NCBI RefSeq assembly: GCF_012910785.2
Contig: NZ_WTVH02000010.1
Location: 1,302,001 to 1,366,000, forward strand
From: Aromatoleum buckelii
Lineage (GTDB): Bacteria > Pseudomonadota > Gammaproteobacteria > Burkholderiales > Rhodocyclaceae
Length of the DNA: 64,000 nucleotides
Reading direction: 5' to 3'
The position numbers and the translations under genes are program-made. Of the stretch, positions 27,573-37,367 are shown in pieces. Under the pieces are notes generated by a model. It saw only the letters and a list, made by a program, of their open reading frames with translations. It did no database searches and was not told the origin of the DNA. Position 1 is the stretch's first letter, and every line of letters begins with the position of its first letter.

Positions 27573-28358
27573 GTGAAAACGATCACTTCCCGCGACAACC
27601 CAGCCGTCAAGCGCCTGCACGCGCTCGCGCGTTCGGCGCGCGAGCGACGCAGCGAAGGCCGCACGCTGCTCGACGGCGCGCATCTCGTGCGGGCAGCGCT
27701 CGACGCCGGCTGGGCGCTCCGCGAACTCGTCGCGAGCGACCAGGGGCTCGGCCGCGCCGAGATTGCGGACCTGCTCGATCGCTGCGCTGGCGTGCCGGCG
27801 ATCCACCTCACTGATGCGCTGTTCGCGCACGTGAGCCCGGTCGACACGCCGTCGGGCCTGCTCGCCATCATCGACCTGCCGGCACCCCCGTCGACACAGG
27901 TATTCACCGAATCGCTGCTGGTGCTCGACGGCGTGCAGGACGCCGGCAACCTCGGCACGATCCTGCGCACTGCGGCGGCCGCGGGCGTGCGCGACGTGCT
28001 GCTGACGCCGGGCTGCGCGCAGGCGTGGTCGCCCCGCGTGTTGCGCGCCGGCATGGGCGGGCACTTCTGCCTGCGGCTCCACGAGCATGCCGACGTCGCG
28101 GAGCTGCTGCAGGGCTACCCGGGACAGATCCTCGCGACGGGGCTTGGCGCCGAAGCGTGCGGGCTGTACGAAATGGACTTGCGCGGAGCGGTCGCGTGGC
28201 TGTTCGGCGCGGAAGGCCGGGGGCTGTCCATGGCCGTTGCGGCGCTCGCGACCGACACGGTCGTCATTCCGATGCCGGGGGCGGTCGAGTCGCTGAACGT
28301 CGCAGCAGCGGCCGCAGTGTGCCTGTTCGAGCAGGTGCGCCAGCGCCGCGCGGGATAG
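27573..28358 (+). CDS. TrmH/SpoU-family RNA 2'-O-methyltransferase
   Basis: This 261-residue SPOUT enzyme has an N-terminal L30-like RNA-binding segment (TSRDNPAVKRLHALARSA). The three SpoU motifs follow: LDGVQDAGNLGTILRTAAAA, WLFGAEGRGLS, and IPMPGAVESLNVAAAAAVCL, which forms the trefoil knot that binds S-adenosylmethionine. The likely target is an rRNA ribose, but which nucleotide cannot be told. The start is a GTG at 27573, 21 bases after the CopD-like gene. Confidence 0.9.
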   Translation: MKTITSRDNPAVKRLHALARSARERRSEGRTLLDGAHLVRAALDAGWALRELVASDQGLGRAEIADLLDRCAGVPAIHLTDALFAHVSPVDTPSGLLAIIDLPAPPSTQVFTESLLVLDGVQDAGNLGTILRTAAAAGVRDVLLTPGCAQAWSPRVLRAGMGGHFCLRLHEHADVAELLQGYPGQILATGLGAEACGLYEMDLRGAVAWLFGAEGRGLSMAVAALATDTVVIPMPGAVESLNVAAAAAVCLFEQVRQRRAG

Positions 28359-28403
28359 CGCGACGCCGGAGCGCGGCAAAGTTATTAACCCGGCAGCCAA
28401 ATA

Positions 28404-28464
28404 CCGTTCGGGCTGAGCCCGTCGAAGCCCTGCCAATCCCCTTCGACAAGCTCAGGGCGAACGG
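28404..28464 (+). repeat. REP-like inverted repeat between convergent genes
   Basis: Arms CCGTTCGGGCTGAGCCCGTC... (28404-28427) and CTTCGACAAGCTCAGGGCGA... (28441-28464) are complementary at 20 of 24 positions. The core is the same as in the repeat at 2509-2580. It sits between the converging methyltransferase and bioD genes and could serve as a bidirectional terminator. Confidence 0.75.
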
Positions 28465-28482
28465 TTGTATTTGATTGGCGCC

Positions 28483-29163
28483 TTAGCAGGAGGGCAGTCG
28501 CAGCGCCGCGGCGACCTGCGCCGGGTCGGCGCCCGCGACGTGCGGGACGACGCCGAGCAGCGGCGCATCGATACGGTTTCGCAGCGCTTCGATGTTCTCG
28601 TCCGCCCGCAGCATCGCCGGGTCGATGCGGTTCGCGATCCAGCCGGCGAGCGTCAGGCCGCGCGCCGCGATCGCCTCGACGGTCAGCAGCGCGTGGTTGA
28701 TGCAGCCCAGCCGCATGCCGACGACGAGGATCACCGGCAGCCCGAGTTCGCGTGCCAGGTCCGCCGTGTCGTAACGGTCGCCGAGCGGCACGCGGAACCC
28801 GCCGACGCCTTCGACGATGACGACATCCGCCTGCGCGCGCAGGCTCTCGAACGCTGCGCGGATGCGCGCAGGATCGATTTCGACGCCTTCCTCGGCGGCG
28901 GCGATGTGCGGCGCGATCGGCATCTTCAGGCAGTACGGGTTCAGCCGGTCGAGGCCGGGGTCGAAGCTCGAAGCCGCGCGCAACTGCGCGGCGTCCTCGT
29001 TGAGCCATTCGCCGGCGACGCGCTCGGCGCCGGCCGCAACCGGCTTCATGCCGAGCGCGCGGTGGCCGTTGCCCCGTGCCGCGTGCAGCAGCGCGCAGGC
29101 GACGAAAGTCTTGCCGATCTCGGTATCGGTTCCGGCGAGGAACCAGGCGCGGGGTTCAGTCAT
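28483..29163 (-). CDS. bioD: Dethiobiotin synthetase
   Basis: This 226-residue ATP-dependent carboxylase closes the ureido ring of dethiobiotin. The P-loop reads [19 protein letters not shown], a GTDTxxGKT match, followed by [10 protein letters not shown]. The later Glu-Gly-x-Gly-Gly motif ([18 protein letters not shown]) is also present. It is the last gene of the biotin operon and overlaps bioC by eight bases. Confidence 0.95.
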   Translation of the reverse strand: MTEPRAWFLAGTDTEIGKTFVACALLHAARGNGHRALGMKPVAAGAERVAGEWLNEDAAQLRAASSFDPGLDRLNPYCLKMPIAPHIAAAEEGVEIDPARIRAAFESLRAQADVVIVEGVGGFRVPLGDRYDTADLARELGLPVILVVGMRLGCINHALLTVEAIAARGLTLAGWIANRIDPAMLRADENIEALRNRIDAPLLGVVPHVAGADPAQVAAALRLPSC

Positions 29164-30022
29164 TTGTCGTTCCTTCAGGGGCCGCCGCGCTGCCCGCGCC
29201 GCAACTCGCCGCTTGCGCGGGTTTTTTCAGCGCAAGCAGGATCAGGTCGTAGGTCGCGGGCAGCAGGCCGTCGTCGCGGCGATGCGTCTCGTAGCGGGTT
29301 TCGAGCACTTTCCAGGCGGCGCGGCCGAGCGGCTCGCGGCGCCGCTGCGCGCCGACGCTGTGCGCGCCGATCGACTTGATGTCGCGCAGCAGCTGGCGCA
29401 GGTCGGGGGCGACGGCGAAGATGGGAAAATTGTCGGCGGCAATCGGCTCGAAGCCGGCCCCGACGGCTTCTGCAAGCCAGCGTTCGCGCGGGTGAAAGCG
29501 GATCGCGTGTTCGGCATCGTCGACGGCGGTGAATGCGTCGCGCAGTTCCCACAGCGTGCGCGGGCCGAGCGTCGCGATCCACGCTTCGCCGCCGGGGCGC
29601 AGGACGCGCGCAAACTCGCCGAGCGCGAGCGCCGGCTCGCACCACTGCAGCGCGAGGCTCGACCAGACGGCGTCGATCGAGCCGCCGGCGAGCGGCAGCG
29701 CTTCGAGGTCGGCGCAAAGCGGCACCGGCTGCGGGTGGCCCGGCCCGGCGATAGCGAGCCGCGCGAGCATCGCCGGTGCGAAATCGAGCGCGATCAGCGT
29801 CGCTTGCGGACAGAGCCGGGCGAGGAGATCGAGGCCGTAGCCGGTGCCGCAACCGGCATCGACGATGCGCTGCAGCGGCGGTGCCGACGCCAGCCGGGGT
29901 GCGACGAACTCCGCGAGCCGGTCGCCGATCTCGCGCTGCACCGCGGCGGCGCTGTCATAAGTCGCCGCGGCGCGATCGAACGCGCGTCGCACCACGTGTT
30001 TCGGCACGGTGCGGCTAACCAC
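29156..30022 (-). CDS. bioC: Malonyl-ACP O-methyltransferase BioC
   Basis: This 288-residue SAM-dependent methyltransferase masks the malonyl carboxyl group so that fatty acid synthesis can build pimeloyl-ACP. SAM motif I reads [40 protein letters not shown] and [20 protein letters not shown] are typical of BioC. The proposed start is a GTG at 30022 ([20 protein letters not shown]), giving an eight-base overlap with bioH. The longer frame to 30085 adds Arg/Ser-rich residues from the bioH shadow. Confidence 0.9.
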   Translation of the reverse strand: MVSRTVPKHVVRRAFDRAAATYDSAAAVQREIGDRLAEFVAPRLASAPPLQRIVDAGCGTGYGLDLLARLCPQATLIALDFAPAMLARLAIAGPGHPQPVPLCADLEALPLAGGSIDAVWSSLALQWCEPALALGEFARVLRPGGEAWIATLGPRTLWELRDAFTAVDDAEHAIRFHPRERWLAEAVGAGFEPIAADNFPIFAVAPDLRQLLRDIKSIGAHSVGAQRRREPLGRAAWKVLETRYETHRRDDGLLPATYDLILLALKKPAQAASCGAGSAAAPEGTTND

Positions 30023-30767
30023 GGACGAGGTCCTCGATGAGCGCGGCGCAGTCTTCCGGGCGCGACAGGAAAGGCGCGTGGCCACAATCGTCGAATCGTG
30101 CGAGGCGGGCGTCGGGCAGTCGCGTCGCGAGCCATTCGGCGGCGGTGAGCGGCATCAGCGCGTCGCCGGCACCGTGGATCAGCTGCACCGGCTGGCGGAC
30201 GTCGTCGAGCGCGGCGCGCCGATCGGTGTCCGCGAGCAGTTCGAGGCCGCTGGCGAGCATGTTGCGATCGCACTGTTCGAGATTCACGAGCGCGGCGTTC
30301 AACGCGTTCGAGACCGTGCGCCGCCGTGCGTCGCCGAGTGCCTGCAGGGCGACGAAGCGGCGCAGCGTCGCGGCCGGATCGTGCGCGAAATCGTCGATGA
30401 AGCCGGTGACGGTCAAGGCGGCGAGCCCGTGCGGCCAAGGCGCGGCGATATTTTCCGGGCGGGTGACGAAACACGGGGAAGTGTCGATCAGCACCAGCCG
30501 CGCGACCTTGCGCGGATAACGCTGCGCGAGATCGAGCGCGATGAGGCCGCCGAGCGACCAGCCGCATACGACCGCGCCGTCGGGCAGTTCGGGCAGCAGC
30601 GCGTCGCCCCAGGCTTCGAGGGTCGGGCTGCACGCGAGCGTGCCGCCGTGACCGGGCAGCGCCGGCGTGCGGACGCACAGTCCGGCCGGCAGGTGCGGCA
30701 TCAGCGGAGCCCATACCTGCGGCCCGAGTCCCCAGCCATGCAGCAGGACGAGAACCCGGCCCTTCAT
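30015..30767 (-). CDS. bioH: Pimeloyl-ACP methyl ester carboxylesterase BioH
   Basis: This 250-residue alpha/beta hydrolase removes the methyl ester from pimeloyl-ACP. The N-terminal LVLLHGWGLGPQVWAPLMPH contains the oxyanion region. The nucleophile elbow is VCGWSLGGLIALDLA (G-W-S-L-G), and the acid and base are in HGAGDALMP and DDCGHAPFLS. It lies between bioF (four-base overlap) and bioC, so this genome keeps the bioC/bioH route inside the operon rather than as a distant gene. Confidence 0.93.
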   Translation of the reverse strand: MKGRVLVLLHGWGLGPQVWAPLMPHLPAGLCVRTPALPGHGGTLACSPTLEAWGDALLPELPDGAVVCGWSLGGLIALDLAQRYPRKVARLVLIDTSPCFVTRPENIAAPWPHGLAALTVTGFIDDFAHDPAATLRRFVALQALGDARRRTVSNALNAALVNLEQCDRNMLASGLELLADTDRRAALDDVRQPVQLIHGAGDALMPLTAAEWLATRLPDARLARFDDCGHAPFLSRPEDCAALIEDLVRG

Positions 30768-31924
30768 TGCCGCGCCTCGAGCCGGTTGAGCGCGTGCGCG
30801 AGACAGCGTACGTCGTCGGCGCAATGCGCAGCGGTCAGCGAGATGCGCAGGCGCGCGGTGCCCTGTGGCACCGTCGGCGGGCGGATCGCCGGCACCCACA
30901 GGCCTTCGTCCCACAGCGCGCGGGCGACGGCGAGCGCCTCGGCGTTGTCGCCGATCAGCACCGGCTGGATCGGCGTGCGCGACGGCAGCAGCTGCCAGCG
31001 GGCGAGGGCGAGTTCGCGCCGCAGCAGCGCGACCAGTGCGGCGAGGTGCTCCCGGCGCTCGTCGCCGTGCTCGATCAGGCCGAGGCTCGCGAGCAGCGCT
31101 TCGGCGAGCGCGGGCGGGGCGCCGGTCGTGAAGATGTAGGTGCGGGCTTTTTGCATCAGCCACTCGACGACGTCGGCATTGCCGGCGACGAACGCCCCCG
31201 ACACCCCGGCGGCCTTGCCGAGCGTGCCGACGTAGATCAGCCGCCACGACGCGAGACCGGCTTCGGCAACCGCGCCGCGCCCGCCCGCGCCGAGCACGCC
31301 GAAGCCGTGCGCGTCATCAATCATCAGCCACGCGTCGAAGCGTTCGGCCAGTTCCAGCAAGGTCGCGAGCGGCGCGACGTCGCCGTCCATGCTGAAGACT
31401 GCGTCCGTGACGATCAGCTTGCGCTTGGCCGAACTCGTTGCCAGCGCACGCTCGAGCGCCGCCGGATCGCCGTGCGCATAACGGTGCAGCTCGGCGCGCG
31501 ACAGCAGCGCGCCATCGACGAGCGACGCGTGGTTCAGGCGGTCGGCGAAGATCGCGTCGCCGCGTCCGACGAGCGCCGGAATCGTCCCCGTGTTCGCCAT
31601 GTAGCCGGTCGAGAAATACAGGGCGCGTTCGCAGCCGACGAACGTCGCGAGCCGCGCTTCGAGCTCATCATGAACGGCGTAGTGGCCGCTCACGAGGTGC
31701 GACGCGCCCGACCCTGCGCCCCAGTACGCGGCGCCGACCTGCAGCGCGTGCGCGAGGGCAGGGTCGGCGGCAAGTCCGAGATAGTCGTTGCTGCAGAACG
31801 CAAGCATGTCGCGCCCGTCGACGCGGACATGCGGGGCGCACGGGGTCGCGACGCTGCGGCGCGTGCGGCGGAGCGCGCGGGTATCGAGTTCGGCGAGATC
31901 GGCCTTGAGGCGGTCAAGCAGCAT
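30764..31924 (-). CDS. bioF: 8-amino-7-oxononanoate synthase
   Basis: This 386-residue PLP enzyme condenses pimeloyl-ACP with alanine. Motifs are FCSNDYLGLAADPALAHALQ, GSGASHLVSGHYAVHDELEA, VTDAVFSMDGDVAPL, IDDAHGFGVLGAGGRG, and the PLP-lysine strand YVGTLGKAAGVSGAFVAG. The ATG at 31924 lies five bases after bioA. Confidence 0.95.
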   Translation of the reverse strand: MLLDRLKADLAELDTRALRRTRRSVATPCAPHVRVDGRDMLAFCSNDYLGLAADPALAHALQVGAAYWGAGSGASHLVSGHYAVHDELEARLATFVGCERALYFSTGYMANTGTIPALVGRGDAIFADRLNHASLVDGALLSRAELHRYAHGDPAALERALATSSAKRKLIVTDAVFSMDGDVAPLATLLELAERFDAWLMIDDAHGFGVLGAGGRGAVAEAGLASWRLIYVGTLGKAAGVSGAFVAGNADVVEWLMQKARTYIFTTGAPPALAEALLASLGLIEHGDERREHLAALVALLRRELALARWQLLPSRTPIQPVLIGDNAEALAVARALWDEGLWVPAIRPPTVPQGTARLRISLTAAHCADDVRCLAHALNRLEARQ

Positions 31925-31929
31925 CGCGG

Positions 31930-33261
31930 TCAGTTCGATGCCGGATCCAGCGCTTCGGCGAGCGCCGCAGCGGCGCCGTCGACGAGATGCGCAACGTGAC
32001 CGGCATCGAGGATGTACGGCGGCATGAAATACACGGTGTTGCCGATCGGGCGCAGCAGCACGCCATGATCGAGCCCCGTGCGGAAGAAGTTGCGCGCGAA
32101 GTCGGGGCACTCGGTCGCCACGTCGAACGCGACGATCATGCCGCGCTGGCGCAGCTGCCGCACCGCCGGATGCGCGCCGAAACGCGCCCGGACGGCGTCG
32201 CCGAGTTGCCCGGCGAGCACGCGGTTCATGGCCAGCACGTCGTCCTGTTCGAAGATGTCCAGCGTCGCCAGCGCGGCGCGGCACGCGAGCGGGTTGCCGG
32301 TGTACGAGTGCGAATGGAGGAACGCGCGGGTCGCGGAGTCGTCGTAGAACGCCGCATAGACGGTGTCGGTCGCGAGCACCAGCGACAGCGGCAGGTAGCC
32401 GCCCGAAATGCCTTTCGACAGGCACAGAAAATCGGGCCAGATGCCGGCCTGCTCGCATGCGAAAAAGCTGCCGGTGCGCCCACACCCGACCGCGATCTCG
32501 TCGGCGATGAGATGCACCCGGTAGCGGTCGCACAACGCGCGGGCGAGGCGCAGGTATTCCGGGTCGTACATGACCATGCCGGAGGCGCCCTGCACGAGCG
32601 GCTCGACGATCAGCGCGGCGGTCTGCGCGTGGTGCTCGGCGAGATGCGCTTCGAGCGCGGCGGCGGCGCGGCGCGCAACGTCGGCGGCCGATTCACCGGG
32701 CAGGGCGAGGCGGGCATCGGGCGTCGGCACGGTCGTGCCGGCGCGGACGAGCGGCGCGTACGCGTCGCGGAAAATCGCGACGTCGGTGACCGCCAGCGCG
32801 CCGACGGTTTCGCCGTGATAGCTGCCGGCGAGGCTGACGAAGCGGGATTTTTCCACGAGGCCGACGTTGCGCCAGTAATGCGCGCTCATCTTCAGTGCGA
32901 TCTCGGTCGCGGACGCGCCGTCGGACGCGTAGAACGCATGCCCGAGGCGATGGCCGGTCAGCGCCGCGAGCCGTTCGGAGAGCTCGACCACCGGCTCGTG
33001 CGTGAAGCCGGCGAGCATGACGTGTTCGAGCGTGTCGAGCTGCGCGCGCAGCGCGGCGTTGATGCGCGGGTTGCAGTGCCCGAACAGATTCACCCACCAC
33101 GAACTGATGCCGTCGAGCAGCCGCCGCCCTTCGGCATCGATGAGCCACGGGCCTTCGCCGCGCACGATCGGCACCAGCGGCAGCGCTTCGTGCTGCTTCA
33201 TCTGCGTGCAGGGGTGCCAGACGCTCCTGAGGGATCGTTCGAGCAGTGATGGGGCGTGCAT
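31930..33261 (-). CDS. bioA: Adenosylmethionine-8-amino-7-oxononanoate aminotransferase
   Basis: This 443-residue class III aminotransferase uses S-adenosylmethionine as amino donor. Evidence is [20 protein letters not shown] near the start, [60 protein letters not shown], and the PLP-lysine segment [21 protein letters not shown] chose the ATG at 33261 because it puts 13 residues before VWHP, as in E. coli BioA. An ATG at 33315 would add 18 residues and is possible. It is the first gene of the bio operon, divergent from yaaA. Confidence 0.93.
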   Translation of the reverse strand: MHAPSLLERSLRSVWHPCTQMKQHEALPLVPIVRGEGPWLIDAEGRRLLDGISSWWVNLFGHCNPRINAALRAQLDTLEHVMLAGFTHEPVVELSERLAALTGHRLGHAFYASDGASATEIALKMSAHYWRNVGLVEKSRFVSLAGSYHGETVGALAVTDVAIFRDAYAPLVRAGTTVPTPDARLALPGESAADVARRAAAALEAHLAEHHAQTAALIVEPLVQGASGMVMYDPEYLRLARALCDRYRVHLIADEIAVGCGRTGSFFACEQAGIWPDFLCLSKGISGGYLPLSLVLATDTVYAAFYDDSATRAFLHSHSYTGNPLACRAALATLDIFEQDDVLAMNRVLAGQLGDAVRARFGAHPAVRQLRQRGMIVAFDVATECPDFARNFFRTGLDHGVLLRPIGNTVYFMPPYILDAGHVAHLVDGAAAALAEALDPASN

Positions 33262-33408
33262 CGGGGGATTCCGGCCGGGTGGGACCGGGGAATGTCGCGC
33301 AATCGGGCTGTTCATGTCAAACGCCCCGCCACGCCTCGCCCCCGCGCGACGCGAGGCATGGCGTTTTGTTACCATGCGTCGGCCCGGCAACGACAACAAG
33401 CGCAATCC

Positions 33409-34194
33409 ATGATTTTCGTGATCTCTCCGGCCAAGGCGCTGGATTTCGAAACCCCGCCGGTCACCGCTGCGGCCAGCCAGCCGGATTATCTGCGCGAAGC
33501 CGAGGAACTGATCGGCATCCTGCGGCAGAAGACCCCGGCCGAGGTCGCGGAGCTGATGCACCTGTCGGACCCGCTCGCGGCGCTGAACGTCGCGCGCTTC
33601 GAGAGCTGGCATCGACCTTTCACCCGCGACAACGCGAAGCAGGCGCTGCTCGCGTTCAATGGCGACGTGTACGGCGGGCTCGACGCGCCGACCCTGTCGG
33701 AAGACGACTTCGCCTGGGCGCAGCAGCACCTGCGCATCCTGTCCGGGTTGTACGGGATGTTGCGCCCGCTCGACCTGATGCAGCCGTACCGGCTGGAAAT
33801 GGGCACCCGGCTCGGGAATCCGCGCGGGGCGAACCTCTACGCTTACTGGGGCGACACGCTCGCCGAAGCGCTGAACCGGCTGCTCGCCGCCGAGCGCGAC
33901 ACCGGCGGCAGCGCGGTGCTCGTGAACCTCGCGTCGCAGGAGTACTTCAAGGCAGCCGCGCGGGCGAAGCTCGCCGCGCAGGTGATCACGCCGGTGTTCG
34001 AGGACTGGAAAGGCGGGCGCTACCGCATCATCACTTTCTACGCGAAGCGAGCACGCGGCCTGATGAGCCGCTACGCGATCCGCAACCGGGTCGAGGACGT
34101 CGAAGGGCTCAAGGGCTTCGACGCCGAAGGCTACGGCTTCGCGCCGGAAGTTTCGGACGCCGACACGCTCGTGTTCCGGCGCCGCACCGACTGA
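33409..34194 (+). CDS. yaaA: Peroxide stress protein YaaA
   Basis: This 261-residue DUF328/UPF0246 protein starts [20 protein letters not shown]. It contains [20 protein letters not shown] and [20 protein letters not shown], the most conserved block of the family. E. coli YaaA lowers free iron during hydrogen peroxide stress and binds DNA. The gene is divergent from bioA across about 150 bases that probably hold both promoters. Confidence 0.93.
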   Translation: MIFVISPAKALDFETPPVTAAASQPDYLREAEELIGILRQKTPAEVAELMHLSDPLAALNVARFESWHRPFTRDNAKQALLAFNGDVYGGLDAPTLSEDDFAWAQQHLRILSGLYGMLRPLDLMQPYRLEMGTRLGNPRGANLYAYWGDTLAEALNRLLAAERDTGGSAVLVNLASQEYFKAAARAKLAAQVITPVFEDWKGGRYRIITFYAKRARGLMSRYAIRNRVEDVEGLKGFDAEGYGFAPEVSDADTLVFRRRTD

Positions 34195-34226
34195 CGCTCA
34201 CCACACCGCGATTCGTGGGGGACAGC

Positions 34227-35351
34227 ATGAAAATCAGTCACAACTTTGACGCCGGGGCGATCGAGGTCGTCAGCATCGCCAACCCGCAGGACATCCGCCT
34301 GCGCCTGCGCGCCGACAATGCCGCGGACCTGCACCAGTGGTTCTATTTCCGTCTGCACGGCGCCGCGGGCCTGCCCCTTCGCATGACGTTCGAGAACGCG
34401 GCCGGCGCGGCATTCGCCGAAGGCTGGCCGGGCTATCGCTGCGTCGCGTCGTACGACCGGCGCAACTGGTTCCGCGTCGCAGGCACGTCGTACGAAAACG
34501 GCCAGCTGATGGTCGAGCACACGCCCGAGCGCAACAGCATTTACTACGCGTATTTCGAGCCGTACTCGCTCGAACGCCACCTCGATCTGCTCGGCTGGGC
34601 CGAGATGTCCGCGTTCGCGCAGGTCGACACGCTCGGCACGACCGTCGAAGGGCGCGACATCGACCGCGTCGTCGTCGGGCGCCCGAGCCCCGGACACCGG
34701 CCGGTGTGGATCATCGCCAGGCAGCATCCCGGGGAGACGATGGCCGAATGGTTCGTCGAAGGCCTGCTCGAACGCCTGCTCGACGCCGCCGACCCGGTCG
34801 CGCGCAGGATCCGCGAACAGGCCGTACTGCACGTCGTCCCCAACATGAATCCGGATGGTGCCGTCCACGGCAACCTGCGTACCAACGCCGCCGGGCGCAA
34901 CCTGAACCGCGAATGGCGCGCTCCCGACCCGGTCGCGAGTCCCGAAGTGTTCTGCGTGCGCGAAGCGATGGAAGCGAGCGGTTGCGACCTGTTCCTCGAC
35001 ATCCACGGCGACGAGTCGCTGCCCTATGTGTTCTTCTCGACCGCCGAGGAAGTGCCCGGCTTCACCGCCGAGATGGCGCAGCAGCAGGCGCGCCTCATTG
35101 CCGCGCTGGCCGCGGCGAGCCCGGATTTCCAGACGCGGCACGGCTACAAGTCCGGCCGGTTCGGCGACGAACTGCTGACGCTCGCAAGCAAGTGGGTCGC
35201 GCACCGCTTCGGCTGCGTGTCGCTGACGCTCGAGATGCCGTTCAAGGACAACGCCAACGTCCCCGACGGCCTCACCGGCTGGAGCGGCGCGCGCAGCAAG
35301 CGACTGGGCGGCGCGATGCTGAACGCGATCCTTGCGCATCTGGAGGGCTGA
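34227..35351 (+). CDS. M14 family metallocarboxypeptidase (cytosolic CCP-like)
   Basis: This 374-residue protein has an N-terminal beta-sandwich typical of cytosolic carboxypeptidases (LHQWFYFRLHGAAG) followed by a zinc peptidase domain. Zinc ligands are RQHPGETMAEWFVEG (H-x-x-E) and FLDIHGDESLPYVFF (His). Substrate residues lie in VPNMNPDGAVHGNLRTNAAG and RNLNREW. A Glu in SLTLEMPFKDN is the likely catalytic base. No signal peptide is seen, so it acts in the cytoplasm; the substrate is unknown. It lies 32 bases after yaaA and may be cotranscribed. Confidence 0.88.
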   Translation: MKISHNFDAGAIEVVSIANPQDIRLRLRADNAADLHQWFYFRLHGAAGLPLRMTFENAAGAAFAEGWPGYRCVASYDRRNWFRVAGTSYENGQLMVEHTPERNSIYYAYFEPYSLERHLDLLGWAEMSAFAQVDTLGTTVEGRDIDRVVVGRPSPGHRPVWIIARQHPGETMAEWFVEGLLERLLDAADPVARRIREQAVLHVVPNMNPDGAVHGNLRTNAAGRNLNREWRAPDPVASPEVFCVREAMEASGCDLFLDIHGDESLPYVFFSTAEEVPGFTAEMAQQQARLIAALAAASPDFQTRHGYKSGRFGDELLTLASKWVAHRFGCVSLTLEMPFKDNANVPDGLTGWSGARSKRLGGAMLNAILAHLEG

Positions 35352-35599
35352 CCGAGGTGATCGAATCGATTGCGACCCAGGTTTTGTCGTTCTCTTGAAT
35401 GGTTCAAGACATTTTTGAACTGACATCAAGCAGAGGCTTCGTCAGGCGGCAGAATGGGCCGAAAGACGCGAGGTCATGCCGGCCTCCGCATGAAGCTACG
35501 CGTGAATATGAATCTGTCGCCGCTCCGGACCCGGGTTGCCGGAGGAAGCAGGAATCATTCCCTTACACATAACGCAAACGTCCTTGCGTAAGCTCCAGA

Positions 35600-36164
35600 T
35601 ATTTCCAATTTGACGATACCGGATGTCGTCGCTTCGAGGGTCCGTGCCGCGACCGGGACTGTTCGGCCGACAGGCTGTTGCGTCGGAAGCACGACTGCGC
35701 GCTGCCCGGCGGCGACAACCTGCGGCCCCGCGTTGGGCCTCGGAGCCGCCCCGTGAAATCCGCTTCCCGATCCCTTCTCGCACCGGACAGAAGGCGCGGG
35801 CGGCGCGACAGCAGTGCGGGTCGGCACGTGACGTTGAACGGGGGGCGAGACCGCCGCGGGCGAGCCGTGTCATACTTTGAACGGCGCACCTCACGTCTGA
35901 CTGAATAAGTGGCGGCTGCTGAGCAGTCGCGTACCCGCCCCGAACTGGAAGCTGGGTTGCTGCCGGAACGCGACGAGCCGGAGACGGCCTCCATCTTCAG
36001 AACGCTCCGGCCGCCCGAGACCCCGACGCTCAACACAGCAATCCGGATGGCTGGCAGTGATGCTCGGCGGTTTTCTCGCGTGCAAGGGCGATCGCGAGCG
36101 CACCGTGAAGACGATCCGGACTGACCTTCAGTACGTCATGGACCTCACGGCAGGATTCAAATAA
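35600..36164 (+). pseudogene. Degenerate IS4-family transposase
   Basis: Fragments in shifting frames add up to an IS4-type transposase. LLRRKHDCALPGGDNLRP is followed in another frame by REIRFPIPSRTGQKARAARQ, then RHVTLNGGRDRRG. Near the end RTLRPPETPTLNTAIRM (to about 36050) shifts to MLGGFLACKGDRERTVKTIR and DLQYVMDLTAGFK, stopping at 36162-36164. The last part matches the conserved IS4 C-terminus GGFLxRKGDxEPGVKTIWxG. Several frameshifts and an internal deletion make it dead. The region 35352-35599 holds only a small hairpin (CTCCGG/CCGGAG, 35523-35544) and no gene I can support. Confidence 0.6.
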
Positions 36165-36341
36165 GCGGGACGATCACCACCCGAGTTGCGTGACGAAACG
36201 GTTTTAGGGGCGGAACTTTGTGAGAAGAGGGCGCCAACAATAGGACAAAGAGGGTGACGTGCCTCCAGCGGACTAAATAAACAGATTTTTCGCCACCACG
36301 GCTGGTGCTCGCCGTGACATAAGTATTCGGAGAAATCGACT

Positions 36342-37367
36342 ATGACTTTCTTTCCTGTCTTTCTGTCGGTTGTGTTTGTCGTGCGCAACCAAGGCTCCCA
36401 ATTAGAAGGGATCCTTAGAAATGCATCTTCACAGATATCTTCCTACGTCAGTGATTATGAGCTGATCATTGTCGATAACGCCTCTAATGATGATAGCGTC
36501 AAGGTTCTGAAGACGCTCACCGCCCCAAACGGCCTACCTAATCTTCAAATATATGCGCTTACAAAAGAGGTTGGCGGCGACACGGCGGCATGGGCCGGCC
36601 TTGAAAATGCCTTAGGCGATTTTGTTGTTGTCATCGATCCCCTTGTCGACGACATTGCCTTCCTGTCACAAATGCTCGATAAGGCGGTAAACGGGGCAGA
36701 TGTTGTTTTCGCCAACAATGAGCAGAAACCCCAACAAAGCTATGCCTATCGAGTGGCGGGCGGAGTTTTTAATTACATTTATAAGATATTTAACGGAATT
36801 CACCTTGCGAAGGATGCGCCGAGTTACAGGCTACTTAGCAAGCGCGTAATTAACTTCATCCTTCACCATCCGCAACCCTCGATAACCTATCGGCACTTAC
36901 CCGCAACGGGCGGATTTGCTCGTGTGAACATGGAATACAGCGCTACGCCAACTGCAGAAAATGTCAAAAAACTGGGAGAAAGCATCGATCGGGGGATGCG
37001 CCTTCTTGTTTCCACAACTCAAGCACCGATGCGAGTGGTTACCAGTCTGTCGTTGTTCGGGGCTGCAGCGAACTTGCTTTATTCGATCTACGTGGTAGCC
37101 GTTGGAATATTCAAGTCCGATGTCGCACCGGGCTGGGTAAGCATGTCACTCCAGCAGTCAGGAATGTTTTTCCTCATCTCGCTCGTGCTCTTGGTGCTCG
37201 GTGAGTACATCTTGCACATGGCCAGCTTGACAAATGAGGGTCCGCTTTACCACGTCGGTCAAGAGTTTACGAGCGCGCGCATGATCCGAAAAGAAAAACT
37301 GAACATTGAGGTTGTCACCTCTCAATCCGAGAGGGTCTCCAATATCTCTGAGCGAATCAATGCATGA
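36342..37367 (+). CDS. Membrane-anchored family-2 glycosyltransferase (GtrB-like)
   Basis: This 341-residue protein has a GT-A domain: LSVVFVVRNQGSQLEGILRN, YELIIVDNASNDDSVKVL and a DxD-like acidic patch (VVVIDPLVDD). Two C-terminal membrane helices follow (LFGAAANLLYSIYVVAVGIF and MFFLISLVLLVLGEYILHMA). This layout is that of GtrB/dolichyl-phosphate sugar synthases, which move a sugar from a nucleotide donor to a polyprenyl phosphate. It is the first gene of a seven-gene operon with markedly AT-rich codons. A GGAG site lies ten bases before the ATG, and its stop overlaps the next start by four bases. Confidence 0.82.
   Translation: MTFFPVFLSVVFVVRNQGSQLEGILRNASSQISSYVSDYELIIVDNASNDDSVKVLKTLTAPNGLPNLQIYALTKEVGGDTAAWAGLENALGDFVVVIDPLVDDIAFLSQMLDKAVNGADVVFANNEQKPQQSYAYRVAGGVFNYIYKIFNGIHLAKDAPSYRLLSKRVINFILHHPQPSITYRHLPATGGFARVNMEYSATPTAENVKKLGESIDRGMRLLVSTTQAPMRVVTSLSLFGAAANLLYSIYVVAVGIFKSDVAPGWVSMSLQQSGMFFLISLVLLVLGEYILHMASLTNEGPLYHVGQEFTSARMIRKEKLNIEVVTSQSERVSNISERINA

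Noticed and set aside
28404-28464. Possible CRISPR or small RNA
   Set aside because: Only one pair of inverted arms is present with no array of equally spaced direct repeats; a REP-like element explains it better.
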